Source: Nostoc sp. UHCC 0302 (GTDB taxonomy: Bacteria > Cyanobacteriota > Cyanobacteriia > Cyanobacteriales > Nostocaceae). From it: 64,000 nt of DNA. The notes under the pieces were generated by a model. That model saw only the letters and a list, made by a program, of their open reading frames with translations. It was not told the DNA's origin and made no database searches. The position numbers and the translations under genes are program-made. Location: assembly GCF_038096175.1 (NCBI RefSeq), contig NZ_CP151099.1:4755484-4819483 (forward strand), written 5' to 3'. Below are positions 47,313 to 56,427 of the stretch, in pieces (position 1 is the stretch's first letter; every line of letters begins with the position of its first letter).

Positions 47313-48179
47313 TTAACTCTTGGTTTCGATATTGTATAACTGGCAGAGAGTGAGGAGTTTTTGTTTGAGGCGATCGCGCACATTCTCTGGTAGTATCACT
47401 ACACAATCTGGCGCATACTGCATAACTTCGCGGCTAAACCAAAATGTACTAGATACTCGCCTGACAACTCGCCGGACTCGCGCTTTATCTGGTAGCCACT
47501 CATTAATATCATCTTCTGGTTTAGCTTGATAGGCAAAAGCTAAACCTGCGAATAAGTGCATTTCTACTTTTATTTCATCCAACTTAGTACGCCACTCACC
47601 AAAAATTGAAGTCACAGCAGCATCTGTAATCCGGTCTAGACGTAAACTCCAGTTATGAGTTAATTCTGGAATATCAAAGTTTCCTTCTGTCTCTTCACAC
47701 CAGCAATCAAGATATACCCGCTTTTCGTGGGGTGTAACTTTGGCATAGCGAACTGTGAAATTTAACAAGCGTCCAGTTGCATCTTGATAAGAAAGCTGAA
47801 ATGGTTGGTTCCGCAAAATGTAGCTATCTATTTGTAAGCGCCAAGCTGGGGGAAGATTCTCTAAGAAACGTTCGATTTCGTTTCTTAGTGGTATCGATAA
47901 TTCGCTACGTTCGAGAAGCAAGTTTGCAATGATTTTTGCTTGTTCGATTTGTCCAATATCTGTCAACGCATTGATACATCTATGTAATGCCCTGATGCGT
48001 GGTTCTTTCCAATCGTTATTGTTACCTATGAGTAACTTACGTTGAGCGATCGCTTCTATTAATTTAGAGATGTTCGGGCGATCGCCCCACATCATACCGA
48101 ATTCACGAGCGATCGCTTCTAGCTCGGCTTTATCACGTTCTGATATCGACAGTGTAATAGATTGACCTTTTCGACTCAT
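47313..48179 (-). CDS. WYL-domain transcriptional regulator of the type I-D CRISPR-Cas locus
   Basis: The 288-residue regulator has an N-terminal DNA-binding part that looks ribbon-helix-helix-like (SITLSISERDKAELEAIARE, 7-26), a helical middle (60-110) and a C-terminal WYL domain (about 118-215) with its SYQDATGR, RVYLDCWCEE and WSLRLDRI strands. A WYL protein sits in the same divergent position in the Synechocystis I-D locus (Sll7009), where it represses crRNA accumulation; by analogy this is the local repressor, possibly ligand-controlled. It is divergent from cas3' across 322 bases that contain the palindromes at 48287-48416. Confidence 0.85.
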   Translation of the reverse strand: MSRKGQSITLSISERDKAELEAIAREFGMMWGDRPNISKLIEAIAQRKLLIGNNNDWKEPRIRALHRCINALTDIGQIEQAKIIANLLLERSELSIPLRNEIERFLENLPPAWRLQIDSYILRNQPFQLSYQDATGRLLNFTVRYAKVTPHEKRVYLDCWCEETEGNFDIPELTHNWSLRLDRITDAAVTSIFGEWRTKLDEIKVEMHLFAGLAFAYQAKPEDDINEWLPDKARVRRVVRRVSSTFWFSREVMQYAPDCVVILPENVRDRLKQKLLTLCQLYNIETKS

Positions 48180-48286
48180 ATTTTATACGGACACTTTTAT
48201 ACGGATATATCTTGGCAACTTCTATTTTGCATGGCATTATAGGGAATAACAACAAGTTACGGACAGTTTTCAAGTAAATTTAAAAA

Positions 48287-48416
48287 CTCGCACCATTGGT
48301 GCGAGAAATAGCCTAGAGATGTTTTTTATACCCATCTGAAAAACTGCAACCATTGGTTGCAGAAATTTGTGGGTGGTATTTAGCATATATATAAAAACTG
48401 CCACCATTAGTGGCAG
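48287..48416. promoter_or_regulatory. Three covarying 19-bp palindromes in the WYL/cas3' divergent region
   Basis: CTCGCACCATTGGTGCGAG (48287-48305), CTGCAACCATTGGTTGCAG (48344-48362) and CTGCCACCATTAGTGGCAG (48398-48416) share a core and flanks (AAAAA before, AAAT after), spaced 57 and 54 bases apart. The arms differ between copies but remain complementary within each copy, so symmetry itself is conserved. They could be operators for a dimeric regulator such as the WYL protein, or RNA hairpins in a leader. The surrounding 48180-48501 is otherwise AT-rich. Confidence 0.7.
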
Positions 48417-48501
48417 AAATTGATTAGATTTACTAAATCTGTCATTCTTTTTGCATAAAAATTCCGAGAAACCAAGCATTTAACATAGGAATTTCAAAGA
48501 T

Positions 48502-50634
48502 ATGTCTGAAAATTACAGTATTAGCCTCAAACCTGTTTATTCTAAAACCTTTCCTACACCTGATGGCGTGAAATTACCTAATAATTGGTCACTCTCTTGG
48601 CATCAAGTGGCAACTCTGGAGGCATTACGCGATCCAAGTATTGAGGTAATTTTCAACACTGCAATGACTGGAGATGGTAAAAGCTTGGCTGCTTATTTGC
48701 AGGCTATGACAAGTAGGACACTGGCTTTGGCAATGTATCCAACAAACGAGTTAGCAAGAGATCAAGAAAAACAGGTTCAAGGATACAAAGATATTTTTAA
48801 ACCTCAGAAAAATCCGCAAATAAGACGATTAACAGCAGCTATTTTGGAGAAAGATATAGCGACTGGTAAATTCTCTTCTAAACGAGATGGGATAGAAGAC
48901 TTTTCTATTAACTATGAAATTCTGCTGACCAACCCTGACATTTTTCATTACATCCATAATTTTTACTACTTGAGAGAAAAAATAGATAACCCTGACAGGT
49001 TATTCAGACGTATAGACGAGAATTACAAATTATTTATATATGATGAATTTCATGTTTTTTCATCTCCGCAAATAGCTAGTGTCATCAATACAATACTTTT
49101 AATGAGACACACTGGGAATCCAAACAAGAAATTTCTTTTTCTTTCTGCAACACCTAATGAATTGCTCAAGAGTTATTTTCAAAAAGCTGGAATAGAACCG
49201 AAGATTATCGATCCGGTTGATGTTGGAGCTTACAAATTTTCATCAGATGATTCAACCGATGGGTGGCGGCAGATTAGTCAACCTATTAACTTATGCTTTG
49301 CTCAAGGAATAGAGCCTAATCTGAGTTCTAGCTACAAATGGATAGAAGAAAATGCTGAAACGGTGATTTTAAAGTTTTTTCAAGACTATCCTAATAGCAA
49401 AGGTGCAATTATTCTCAATTCCATCGCAGCAGTTAAAAAGCTCATAGACAAATTAAAACCTATTTTTGAACCGCGATGGAAGGTTAGAGAAAATACTGGC
49501 TTAACAGGAGAAACAGAAAAGTCTCAATCAGTTGCCGAAGCAGATTTACTTTTGGGTACATCTACAATTGATGTTGGCGTGGACTTTCGGATTAATTTTT
49601 TAGTTTTTGAAGCTGCTGATGCAGGAAATTTTATTCAACGATTTGGTAGGCTTGGCAGACATGAAGGTTTTGAAACTTATCAAGCTTACGCTTTAATACC
49701 TAACTTTCTTGTTGCAAGGTTATTTAAGGATGAATTTCATCCTTTACAAAATGGTGAAAGTTATAACCGGGTTGAGTTTAATAATGCTATTCGTTCATCT
49801 TGGATATTTAAAAACGACTTTGAATGTTATCCAAGGCGTTGGGGTGGAATCCAGTCATATTACATATATAAAATACTGAGCAATAATAATCACATGAAAG
49901 ATAAATACCCAAACATTGATAAAAAATTTGGTACTAGTATTCAAAGAGCTTTAGGAATCAAACTTGAACGCATGAAAGCTCAATATTATCGGTGTAAGGG
50001 TGAAAAGAAAGACAAAATTATCGATGAGGCTAGGAGTTTTCGGGGAAGTAGCCAGTTAGATTGTGCAATTTATGACTTAACTAATCCAGATGAGCCAGAA
50101 GCAGAAAGATTTAAAATGTATAATCTTCCTGGCATTCTCAATAACTTTATTTTCGAGTTATGGGATAAAAATAGCTTTATGGAAAAAGCCGAGAAAGCTG
50201 GAGTAATTACTACTCGCTTTGATAAAGCTTTGTGTTATTTAAAGTTCAAAGGCTATCGGGATGTGCGGGAAGATTGGCACTTCTATTATCTAGGGAATCT
50301 GAGAGAATTAGCTAATTCTGGTAAAGTGCAAGTTCTACCAGATAAACAACACGAACTACAAGGTTTAGAGATTTCGCAACGACACGGCTACGGTATCAAC
50401 CAAATTAGTGATGTTGTGAGTAGACGTAAACTAGTGTGCTTCATTTCAGACCGCGATCGCAACTTTTTACGCGGCACTCTCGGATTACCTATGCACTTTC
50501 AAGCTTACCCCCTCACTAATGAGCCAGAGGATAAAAGTCCTCGCTACACCATTACTTTTGGACAAGATGCGCTGTTATTGGAAACCTTAACTTGGCATTG
50601 GAAGCCAAAGGATGATGAAGGATGGATATGTTAG
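48502..50634 (+). CDS. cas3': Type I-D CRISPR-associated helicase Cas3'
   Basis: The 710-residue SF2 helicase is the type I-D Cas3 lacking an HD nuclease domain; in I-D the HD is on Cas10d. Motifs: Walker A AMTGDGKS (54-61), motif II YDEFH (about 180-184, a DEAH-type box with Phe), motif III LSATP (about 214) and motif VI FIQRFGRLGRH (about 383-393). It unwinds and reels target DNA after Cascade binding. AGGAA lies ahead of the ATG. It opens the operon, 28 bases before the DUF433 gene. Confidence 0.95.
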   Translation: MSENYSISLKPVYSKTFPTPDGVKLPNNWSLSWHQVATLEALRDPSIEVIFNTAMTGDGKSLAAYLQAMTSRTLALAMYPTNELARDQEKQVQGYKDIFKPQKNPQIRRLTAAILEKDIATGKFSSKRDGIEDFSINYEILLTNPDIFHYIHNFYYLREKIDNPDRLFRRIDENYKLFIYDEFHVFSSPQIASVINTILLMRHTGNPNKKFLFLSATPNELLKSYFQKAGIEPKIIDPVDVGAYKFSSDDSTDGWRQISQPINLCFAQGIEPNLSSSYKWIEENAETVILKFFQDYPNSKGAIILNSIAAVKKLIDKLKPIFEPRWKVRENTGLTGETEKSQSVAEADLLLGTSTIDVGVDFRINFLVFEAADAGNFIQRFGRLGRHEGFETYQAYALIPNFLVARLFKDEFHPLQNGESYNRVEFNNAIRSSWIFKNDFECYPRRWGGIQSYYIYKILSNNNHMKDKYPNIDKKFGTSIQRALGIKLERMKAQYYRCKGEKKDKIIDEARSFRGSSQLDCAIYDLTNPDEPEAERFKMYNLPGILNNFIFELWDKNSFMEKAEKAGVITTRFDKALCYLKFKGYRDVREDWHFYYLGNLRELANSGKVQVLPDKQHELQGLEISQRHGYGINQISDVVSRRKLVCFISDRDRNFLRGTLGLPMHFQAYPLTNEPEDKSPRYTITFGQDALLLETLTWHWKPKDDEGWIC

Positions 50635-50662
50635 AACTAGAGGCTATTAGAGGTGAAGCTAC

Positions 50663-50923
50663 ATGACTAACAATGATTTGCTTTCTCGTATTTCCATCGA
50701 CCCAAATATTTGTTTTGGTAAACCGTGCATTCGCGGACATCGGATTTGGGTTTCTCTAATTTTGGATTATTTAGCTGGTGGTACAACAATTGAAGAAGTT
50801 CTTGAAGCTTATCCAAGCATAGAAAGAGAAGATGTACTGGCTTGTATCGCCTACGGTGCAGAGATGGCGCGGGATGTTTTTGTGGAACTTCCTTTGACAA
50901 AAAAAAAGGAAGCAAGTGCGTGA
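50663..50923 (+). CDS. DUF433 antitoxin-like protein inside the cas operon (copy B)
   Basis: The 86-residue DUF433 protein is nearly identical to copy A (46646-46894) for its first 80 residues and has a slightly longer tail (KKKEASA). It lies 28 bases after the cas3' stop, and its stop codon overlaps the GTG start of the DUF5615 gene (GTGA). The pair thus sits in line with the cas genes on the same strand and should be carried on the cas mRNA. It may act as an antitoxin and as a DNA-binding autoregulator. Not a standard I-D component. Confidence 0.88.
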   Translation: MTNNDLLSRISIDPNICFGKPCIRGHRIWVSLILDYLAGGTTIEEVLEAYPSIEREDVLACIAYGAEMARDVFVELPLTKKKEASA

Positions 50924-51300
50924 AATTAAAGCTAGATGAAAATATCGACTTGCGCGTTGTAACTTTATTGCAATTAGCAGGACACGATGTTGCAACAGTA
51001 CCAGGACAAGGCTTAAGTTCTGCACCCGATGCCGAAGTTATTGATGTTTGTCGCTGTGAGGGTAGATGTTTAGTCACTTGCGATCGCGGCTTTGGAAATC
51101 GTCTGAAATATAATCCCTCTACCTATTCAGGAATTGTAATTATCCGTCTACCCTCTCGCTACACATTTGCTGATTGGCGTGAAGCTATTGAAATATTAAT
51201 CACTGGGCTAGAATCCGCCGATGTGATAGGTAAATTATGGATTATTCAACAAGCAAAAATACTCGAATATCAAGCTATTGAAAATGAGGAAGCAAATTAA
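50920..51300 (+). CDS. DUF5615 PIN-like toxin-type protein inside the cas operon (copy B)
   Basis: The 126-residue PIN-like protein (KLKLDENIDLRVVTLL ... CLVTCDRGFGN) starts at GTG 50920, overlapping the antitoxin by four bases; I rejected an upstream frame start inside the antitoxin gene. Its TAA (51298-51300) overlaps by one base with the ATG of cas10d, so translation of the large effector gene is probably coupled to it. It is about 75 percent identical to copy A. The putative metal ligands (Asp/Glu of LDEN, Asp of TCDRG) are intact, so nothing suggests decay. Proposed role: ribonuclease toxin. Confidence 0.88.
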   Translation: MKLKLDENIDLRVVTLLQLAGHDVATVPGQGLSSAPDAEVIDVCRCEGRCLVTCDRGFGNRLKYNPSTYSGIVIIRLPSRYTFADWREAIEILITGLESADVIGKLWIIQQAKILEYQAIENEEAN

Positions 51301-54300
51301 TGAACGAATTTGATGATGATTTACCGGAAGAAGTACCAGATTTTGATTCAGAAAAAGATGAAGATGATGAATTGCCTGTAAAACGCGAACTTCTCACTAT
51401 TCGGTTATTTAAAGAAGCTGTAAAAAAGGCAAAAGGAAATGAAGGCGATCGCATCCTAGAAAAATTTGCAGATTATGTCTTACCTAATTTAATTCGGCAG
51501 TTAGCAGGCGCAACCGCTAAAGGCGGTAAATTCTTTGAAGTCACGATAGAAATTATAAATGCCAAACGCGCAGCCGCAGGTAAAAATCCTGTTCGTAGAG
51601 ACAACGCTGGCGACCAATCTATACTTGCTCACTTACTTAATGGTCTATTTCCCAGCTATCGAATTTTAAGGAAGTTACAAGCAGAAGGAATAGGCACAAA
51701 TCCAGTTAAGCGTAATTGTGAAGATTTGCAATCCTCTGTATTTATTGTTTCTTACTTGTTGCATGACTATGAAAAATTCCCTGACTATCGAGATTGGTTA
51801 GAACAAAATTTTATCATTCGCAATTGGGAAGAAGAACCAGCAAAAAAAGATGATGCTCCGAATTTGGGACGTGAATACATTACCAAAAAGATTTTAGATT
51901 TTGGTTTATACCACTTACTAGGCGAACAATGGGAAGAACTTATCGATGACATTATTGAAATTAGCAGCAATGCAGGCGTTAAAAATGATTCGGATTTAGG
52001 TTTAAGTACTCGTGGATTAAAACCTTCAAATGATGAAAGACTAGATAGCAGAATTAGACAGGTTTTGATTGACTTAGTTTCACTATCTGATTTATTTGCT
52101 TCAGTAATTAAACATCCGAGAGATGTAGAAAATGGTCGTTTACCTACATTACTGGCAAGATTAAGCAATCATCAATTACAACTTACCTATCATTCCCTTT
52201 CAGAAAATCGTGGAATTCTCACAAATATTTTCAATAATGCTTTAATCACAGCACATCCTGAAGAGTTTTATACACCATTACTCTATCTACCTGATGGCGT
52301 TGTCTATTTAGCTACTGTTGATGCTCCTCCGATTACAACTGATGGAATTCCTGAACAAGTTATTACCAAAATAAAGTACTTATGTGCAGAGAAACTGAAG
52401 GAAAGACAGACAGGTTTTAATCGTGATGGCAAGGGTTTTAAATTTGCAGATTATTACTGGTTATTTTTTGATGTAGTTGAATTAATGGAAGTTAGCATTA
52501 ATGCTGCTTCTCGGCTACTTCCAGACACAAAACCTGCTTCTGCTGGTAAGCGAGGCGAAAGCTTGCTGAATTATCAAGCACAAGGCGAACTATCAGCACA
52601 CTTAAATTTACAAATTGCTAATGAAATTCGCATTGATCGCTTGGCAGAATTTGGTGATGTTTTGTGTCGAGGGATTTGGGGTAGTTGGTGCGAAAAAGTT
52701 AATGATTGGCAGAAACAGCTAGCAAAAAATCAGAGAAAAAGTATTCCTGATTTAGATTTGACACAAAAGCTAGCTGAATATTTGGAATTGTCAGCAGAAA
52801 TTCCAGCCGTCAGAGAAATTCAATCTTTGAAAAAAACAGGTGGTGTACCTCTTGATTGGTATTACCTAGCAGCGCAATACTTTCGTAATAATTCAGGTTT
52901 GGACTTTGCTCAAATTCTGGAAGTTATGAAAGGGATGGTGAATCATGTTGCAGTTTTGATTAGACCCATTTTAGCAGATTTTCAAGATATGCCCGATGGC
53001 TGGGATGACTTAAAAACTTATGTCAATCAAGTTATTTCTTTACCAACAGGCGCAGTTATAGAACCAAACCCAGACTCATTTTTAGTTGAACTTAAACGCT
53101 ATAATGCCGCAAAAATTACAGGTAGAGGACGAGAAAATGTTTGTGCAATTTCTAGTTCTTCATATACTGTGACTGAACAGATGGAATCAGCGACTTTATT
53201 TGCTCCTCAAGTCTATAGTAATCGTCAGATTTTATTTAATGCTCAAGCTGCTAAACGGCAAATTTGCTCAATTTGGTCAATTGAAATTATGTTGAGACAA
53301 ATTTTGATGAACCAAACAAATGCCGTAGGAGCAGATTTTGAAGGACGCAAATATCGCTATCTCTACCTTTACCCAACTTACTTTTTTACCCCAGAAACTA
53401 ATAAATTTTTGCAAAAGGCTTACAATCAATTTTCTCGAACTCGGTTTGATGCCGAAATGCGTAAGCATTTTATCACAGAAAATCAAGTTGCAAAGTTTCA
53501 AATTGATGATTATCAAACAGTTGATTCTCTACTGATTAAAGAAAATCTAAAGCCAGAAGATGACCGGACTTTCAAAATTAGCTTTCCAGAACATGAAACT
53601 CTGACCTTTTTCTTTTTAGGTTTACCGCCTGGAAGAGACGCTACAGATACAGAATCTTGGGTAACACCAGCTTGGTTAGCGTTAGCGTTACCGCTTATTC
53701 TCGATGTGAAAGTCGTAGCATCAGAATCACCTGTACCACCTTTCATTAGTGGTGCTGATTTTGAACAAACAGTTTTAATTGATGGAGAACATCAAGCGAT
53801 TCGTTCTTTGATTCAAAAAGATAACTATCGTTTAGATAGCATTCTACCTCGTAGTTCAGAAAAGCGTGAATTTTCTCCCCTCAATGCTCTCACTGCTGCT
53901 TACTCTATTCACTTGGAAGTTAACCGTAAAAAGGATGGCGATCCAGATTGGGGAAAATTAGCAGATTTAGCACGGGATTTAGAAACTAGTCCTCTCTATG
54001 TCTTCTATTACCTTAATAAATGGTTGCGAAAGCAAGACAAAATTGATTCTGTACCTATGGCGAAAGTTCGCCTATACTTGGATTTTTATCACTATTTTGA
54101 ACCAGAAGGAAAAGCTGTGAATCAACTGCGTAAGTTAACAGAACTCTACCGTCGTTTTTATCGTTCTAAAAGTCAATATGCCAAAGCTAATGCAATTCTC
54201 AAACCAATTGATGAGGCTGCTGATGTAATTTTGAAAATTGATAAATCTATGGCTAGTGACACTGATTCTTTAATAGATGTGGTAGCGGCTCGTCTAGCCA

Positions 54301-54614
54301 AGCTGATGAATAATGTACGACGGAGAGCGGCTGAAGGAAAACCAACATTAACTTTAATTGATGGTAAGTGGAAACCTGCCTTAACTTCAGAAGAAGAACG
54401 TCAAGCAGTCTATGAGTTTTCTAAGTATTTTGTGAAAAGCATTTTTGAGGAAAGTTTTAAAAGCGATCGCGCACGTTTAGCAGGTACTCAACTCAATTTA
54501 ATTAGAGATACTTGTGAATACCTTTATCGCCTAGCAGATGATGAAGAACGTAAAGCACGTCCACAAGATGAACCTGATGATATTCCTGAATTAGAACTTG
54601 AAGCATCAGTCTAA
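51300..54614 (+). CDS. cas10d: Type I-D CRISPR effector large subunit Cas10d (Csc3)
   Basis: The 1104-residue Cas10d is the signature of subtype I-D. The HD nuclease site is visible as His111 (ILAHLLNG) and the SYLLHDYEKF motif (His155-Asp156). It cuts DNA and recognises the PAM within the I-D effector. The acidic N-terminus (DDDLPEEVPDFDSEKDEDDE) is about 25 residues long. The Cas10 palm region is degenerate and the GGDD cyclase motif is absent, as in other Cas10d proteins, so no cyclic oligoadenylate signalling is expected. It precedes csc2 by 44 bases. Confidence 0.95.
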   Translation: MNEFDDDLPEEVPDFDSEKDEDDELPVKRELLTIRLFKEAVKKAKGNEGDRILEKFADYVLPNLIRQLAGATAKGGKFFEVTIEIINAKRAAAGKNPVRRDNAGDQSILAHLLNGLFPSYRILRKLQAEGIGTNPVKRNCEDLQSSVFIVSYLLHDYEKFPDYRDWLEQNFIIRNWEEEPAKKDDAPNLGREYITKKILDFGLYHLLGEQWEELIDDIIEISSNAGVKNDSDLGLSTRGLKPSNDERLDSRIRQVLIDLVSLSDLFASVIKHPRDVENGRLPTLLARLSNHQLQLTYHSLSENRGILTNIFNNALITAHPEEFYTPLLYLPDGVVYLATVDAPPITTDGIPEQVITKIKYLCAEKLKERQTGFNRDGKGFKFADYYWLFFDVVELMEVSINAASRLLPDTKPASAGKRGESLLNYQAQGELSAHLNLQIANEIRIDRLAEFGDVLCRGIWGSWCEKVNDWQKQLAKNQRKSIPDLDLTQKLAEYLELSAEIPAVREIQSLKKTGGVPLDWYYLAAQYFRNNSGLDFAQILEVMKGMVNHVAVLIRPILADFQDMPDGWDDLKTYVNQVISLPTGAVIEPNPDSFLVELKRYNAAKITGRGRENVCAISSSSYTVTEQMESATLFAPQVYSNRQILFNAQAAKRQICSIWSIEIMLRQILMNQTNAVGADFEGRKYRYLYLYPTYFFTPETNKFLQKAYNQFSRTRFDAEMRKHFITENQVAKFQIDDYQTVDSLLIKENLKPEDDRTFKISFPEHETLTFFFLGLPPGRDATDTESWVTPAWLALALPLILDVKVVASESPVPPFISGADFEQTVLIDGEHQAIRSLIQKDNYRLDSILPRSSEKREFSPLNALTAAYSIHLEVNRKKDGDPDWGKLADLARDLETSPLYVFYYLNKWLRKQDKIDSVPMAKVRLYLDFYHYFEPEGKAVNQLRKLTELYRRFYRSKSQYAKANAILKPIDEAADVILKIDKSMASDTDSLIDVVAARLAKLMNNVRRRAAEGKPTLTLIDGKWKPALTSEEERQAVYEFSKYFVKSIFEESFKSDRARLAGTQLNLIRDTCEYLYRLADDEERKARPQDEPDDIPELELEASV

Positions 54615-54658
54615 TTTATTCTTTCTTTTTCAACTAACTAAAACGGAGCAATTAAACC

Positions 54659-55693
54659 ATGAAATTCTTAAAAACACTCGATTCTAAATTTTTCCACGAT
54701 GTAATTCCTGCTAAACCTATGGGGAAATATGTTCATTTCATTACTATTCGCGTTACAGAATCTTATCCTTTATTCCAGACAGATGGTGAACTGAATAAAG
54801 CCAGAGTGCGTGCTGGAATTGAAAACAAAGAACCTATTAGTCGCTTGGCAATGTTTAAGCGCAAGCAGTCTACACCAGAACGTTTAACAGGTAGAGAATT
54901 ATTACGTAACTACAAAATTGGTGATTCGGAAAAATGCGACTACAACGTAGATTTCAGCAAAACTACTCCTGATTGTATTCTCTACGGTTTTGCTATTGGT
55001 GATTCTGGTTCTGAAAAGTCGAAAGTAGTTGTAGACACAGCTTACTCTATTACACCCTTTGATGATTCTCACCTTAACTTTACCCTCAATGCACCTTTTG
55101 AAAATGGGACGATGAGCCGTCAAGGAGAAGTAACCAGCCGGATTAATAGTCAAGACCATATATTACCTCAAGTCTTTTTTCCCAGTATTGTCACGCTCAA
55201 AGATCCTACTGAAGCTGGATTTCTCTACGTTTTCAATAACATTCTCAGGACACGCCATTACGGAGCGCAGACTACCCGCACAGGTAGAGTGCGTAATGAG
55301 TTAGTTGGAGTTATTTTCGCTGATGGTGAGATTGTTAGTAATCTTCTCTGGACTCAAAAGATATATGACGTAATGAGTAATGCAACTCCAAAGCAAATTA
55401 ATCCTCCTGATCCGCTCAATGAAGACGAGGTTTTAGAGGCGGCTACGCAAGCAATTACTGCTCTAATGTCTCAAGAGTGTATTTCTCATACTGATTTTGT
55501 TGGTGCATCATTCATACCACTTTTGAGTGAAGTGAAGTCTATCACCAGTAATGAAACTCGATTGCAAGAAATGTTGACTCAAGCAAATGCTGAATCATCT
55601 ATTTATGCTCAAACATGGGTTCTTAAATCAGGTAAGAAAGACCCTAAGAAAGATACCAAGGTTAATAAGAAAGCTGCTGCTGTCACGGAGTAA
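54659..55693 (+). CDS. csc2: Type I-D Cascade backbone protein Cas7d (Csc2)
   Basis: The 344-residue Csc2 is the RAMP backbone subunit that lines the crRNA. The sequence FHDVIPAKPMGKYVHFITIRVTES, the conserved GREL (LTGRELLRNYKIG), DCILYGFAIGDSG and RHYGAQTTRTGRVRNELVGV segments are typical. GGAG lies upstream of the ATG. The C-terminal 20 residues are Lys-rich (SGKKDPKKDTKVNKKAAA). It is followed after 5 bases by csc1. Confidence 0.95.
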   Translation: MKFLKTLDSKFFHDVIPAKPMGKYVHFITIRVTESYPLFQTDGELNKARVRAGIENKEPISRLAMFKRKQSTPERLTGRELLRNYKIGDSEKCDYNVDFSKTTPDCILYGFAIGDSGSEKSKVVVDTAYSITPFDDSHLNFTLNAPFENGTMSRQGEVTSRINSQDHILPQVFFPSIVTLKDPTEAGFLYVFNNILRTRHYGAQTTRTGRVRNELVGVIFADGEIVSNLLWTQKIYDVMSNATPKQINPPDPLNEDEVLEAATQAITALMSQECISHTDFVGASFIPLLSEVKSITSNETRLQEMLTQANAESSIYAQTWVLKSGKKDPKKDTKVNKKAAAVTE

Positions 55694-55698
55694 GCAAG

Positions 55699-56406
55699 AT
55701 GACAATTATTTATCGTTGTCAAATAGAACTACATGACAGCCTTTATTACGCAACTCGTGAAATCGGGCGATTGTATGAAACAGAGCCAATAATTAATAAT
55801 TATGCTCTCTGTTATGCACTGGGTTTAGTTGATAGCCAAATCTACTCTACTACCGTTGCTGAAGAACATTCCTACTGCTATTTTTGCCCGGAACAAGTGC
55901 CAAAATATGAGGAGCATTTAACGCCACTCAATCAACAGGGAATTTACGTAACTCCGGCGCGATCGCTCAATCATTCTTCCATCCTCAACACCTGGAAGTA
56001 TGCTAACAATAACTACCACGTTGAAATGGAGAAAACACAAAAAAATATCCCCAGTTTTGGCAGAGCAAAAGAAATAGCACCAGAAAGTGTATTTGAGTTT
56101 TTTGTCATCTCCCAAAAAGAACTCAAGCTCCCAAAGTGGATTCGTTTGGGTAAATGGATGAGTAAGGCTGAGATCACAGTTGAACAACTACCAAAACCTA
56201 AAATAGCTGAAGGTTTATTCACCTGTACTTATCCTCTAAATCCTCTAGATGTCATGTTCACCAATCAAGTAATTAGCTATGACGTGGTGAATATGCCTCC
56301 AGTCAGCTTAATTCAGAATGTACAAATGCGAGGGCAATACTACCAATTTGATAGTATCAAAGAGCTAAAACTTCCGGCTCGAATGGAATATCGTTTTCGG
56401 AATTAA
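55699..56406 (+). CDS. csc1: Type I-D Cascade protein Cas5d (Csc1)
   Basis: The 235-residue Csc1 is the Cas5-group RAMP that caps the crRNA 5' handle in I-D Cascade. The opening RCQIELHDSLYYATREIGRLYETEPIINNYALCYALG and the final MPPVSLIQNVQMRGQYY segment are characteristic. It lies 5 bases after csc2 and 21 bases before the dioxygenase gene, so all three should be co-translated. Confidence 0.94.
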   Translation: MTIIYRCQIELHDSLYYATREIGRLYETEPIINNYALCYALGLVDSQIYSTTVAEEHSYCYFCPEQVPKYEEHLTPLNQQGIYVTPARSLNHSSILNTWKYANNNYHVEMEKTQKNIPSFGRAKEIAPESVFEFFVISQKELKLPKWIRLGKWMSKAEITVEQLPKPKIAEGLFTCTYPLNPLDVMFTNQVISYDVVNMPPVSLIQNVQMRGQYYQFDSIKELKLPARMEYRFRN

Positions 56407-56427
56407 TTATTTTCCCAAGCCCTCACT

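Noticed and set aside
48287-48416. Possible mini CRISPR array of three repeats
   Set aside because: Repeat units differ from each other, the spacing sequences are AT-rich and unlike spacers, and no leader is present.
48270-48479. Minus-strand frame of 69 residues with a repeated FLxPMVxVF motif
   Set aside because: The repeat comes from the three palindromes, whose base changes keep DNA symmetry rather than the peptide; there is no convincing ribosome site.
50842-50919. Extended N-terminus for the cas-operon DUF5615 protein
   Set aside because: The extra residues overlap the antitoxin gene in another frame and are absent from copy A; the GTG at 50920 gives the family-typical start.
51300-54614. 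Cas10 cyclase activity making cyclic oligoadenylate
   Set aside because: No GGDD motif is visible; Cas10d proteins of type I-D have a degenerate palm.
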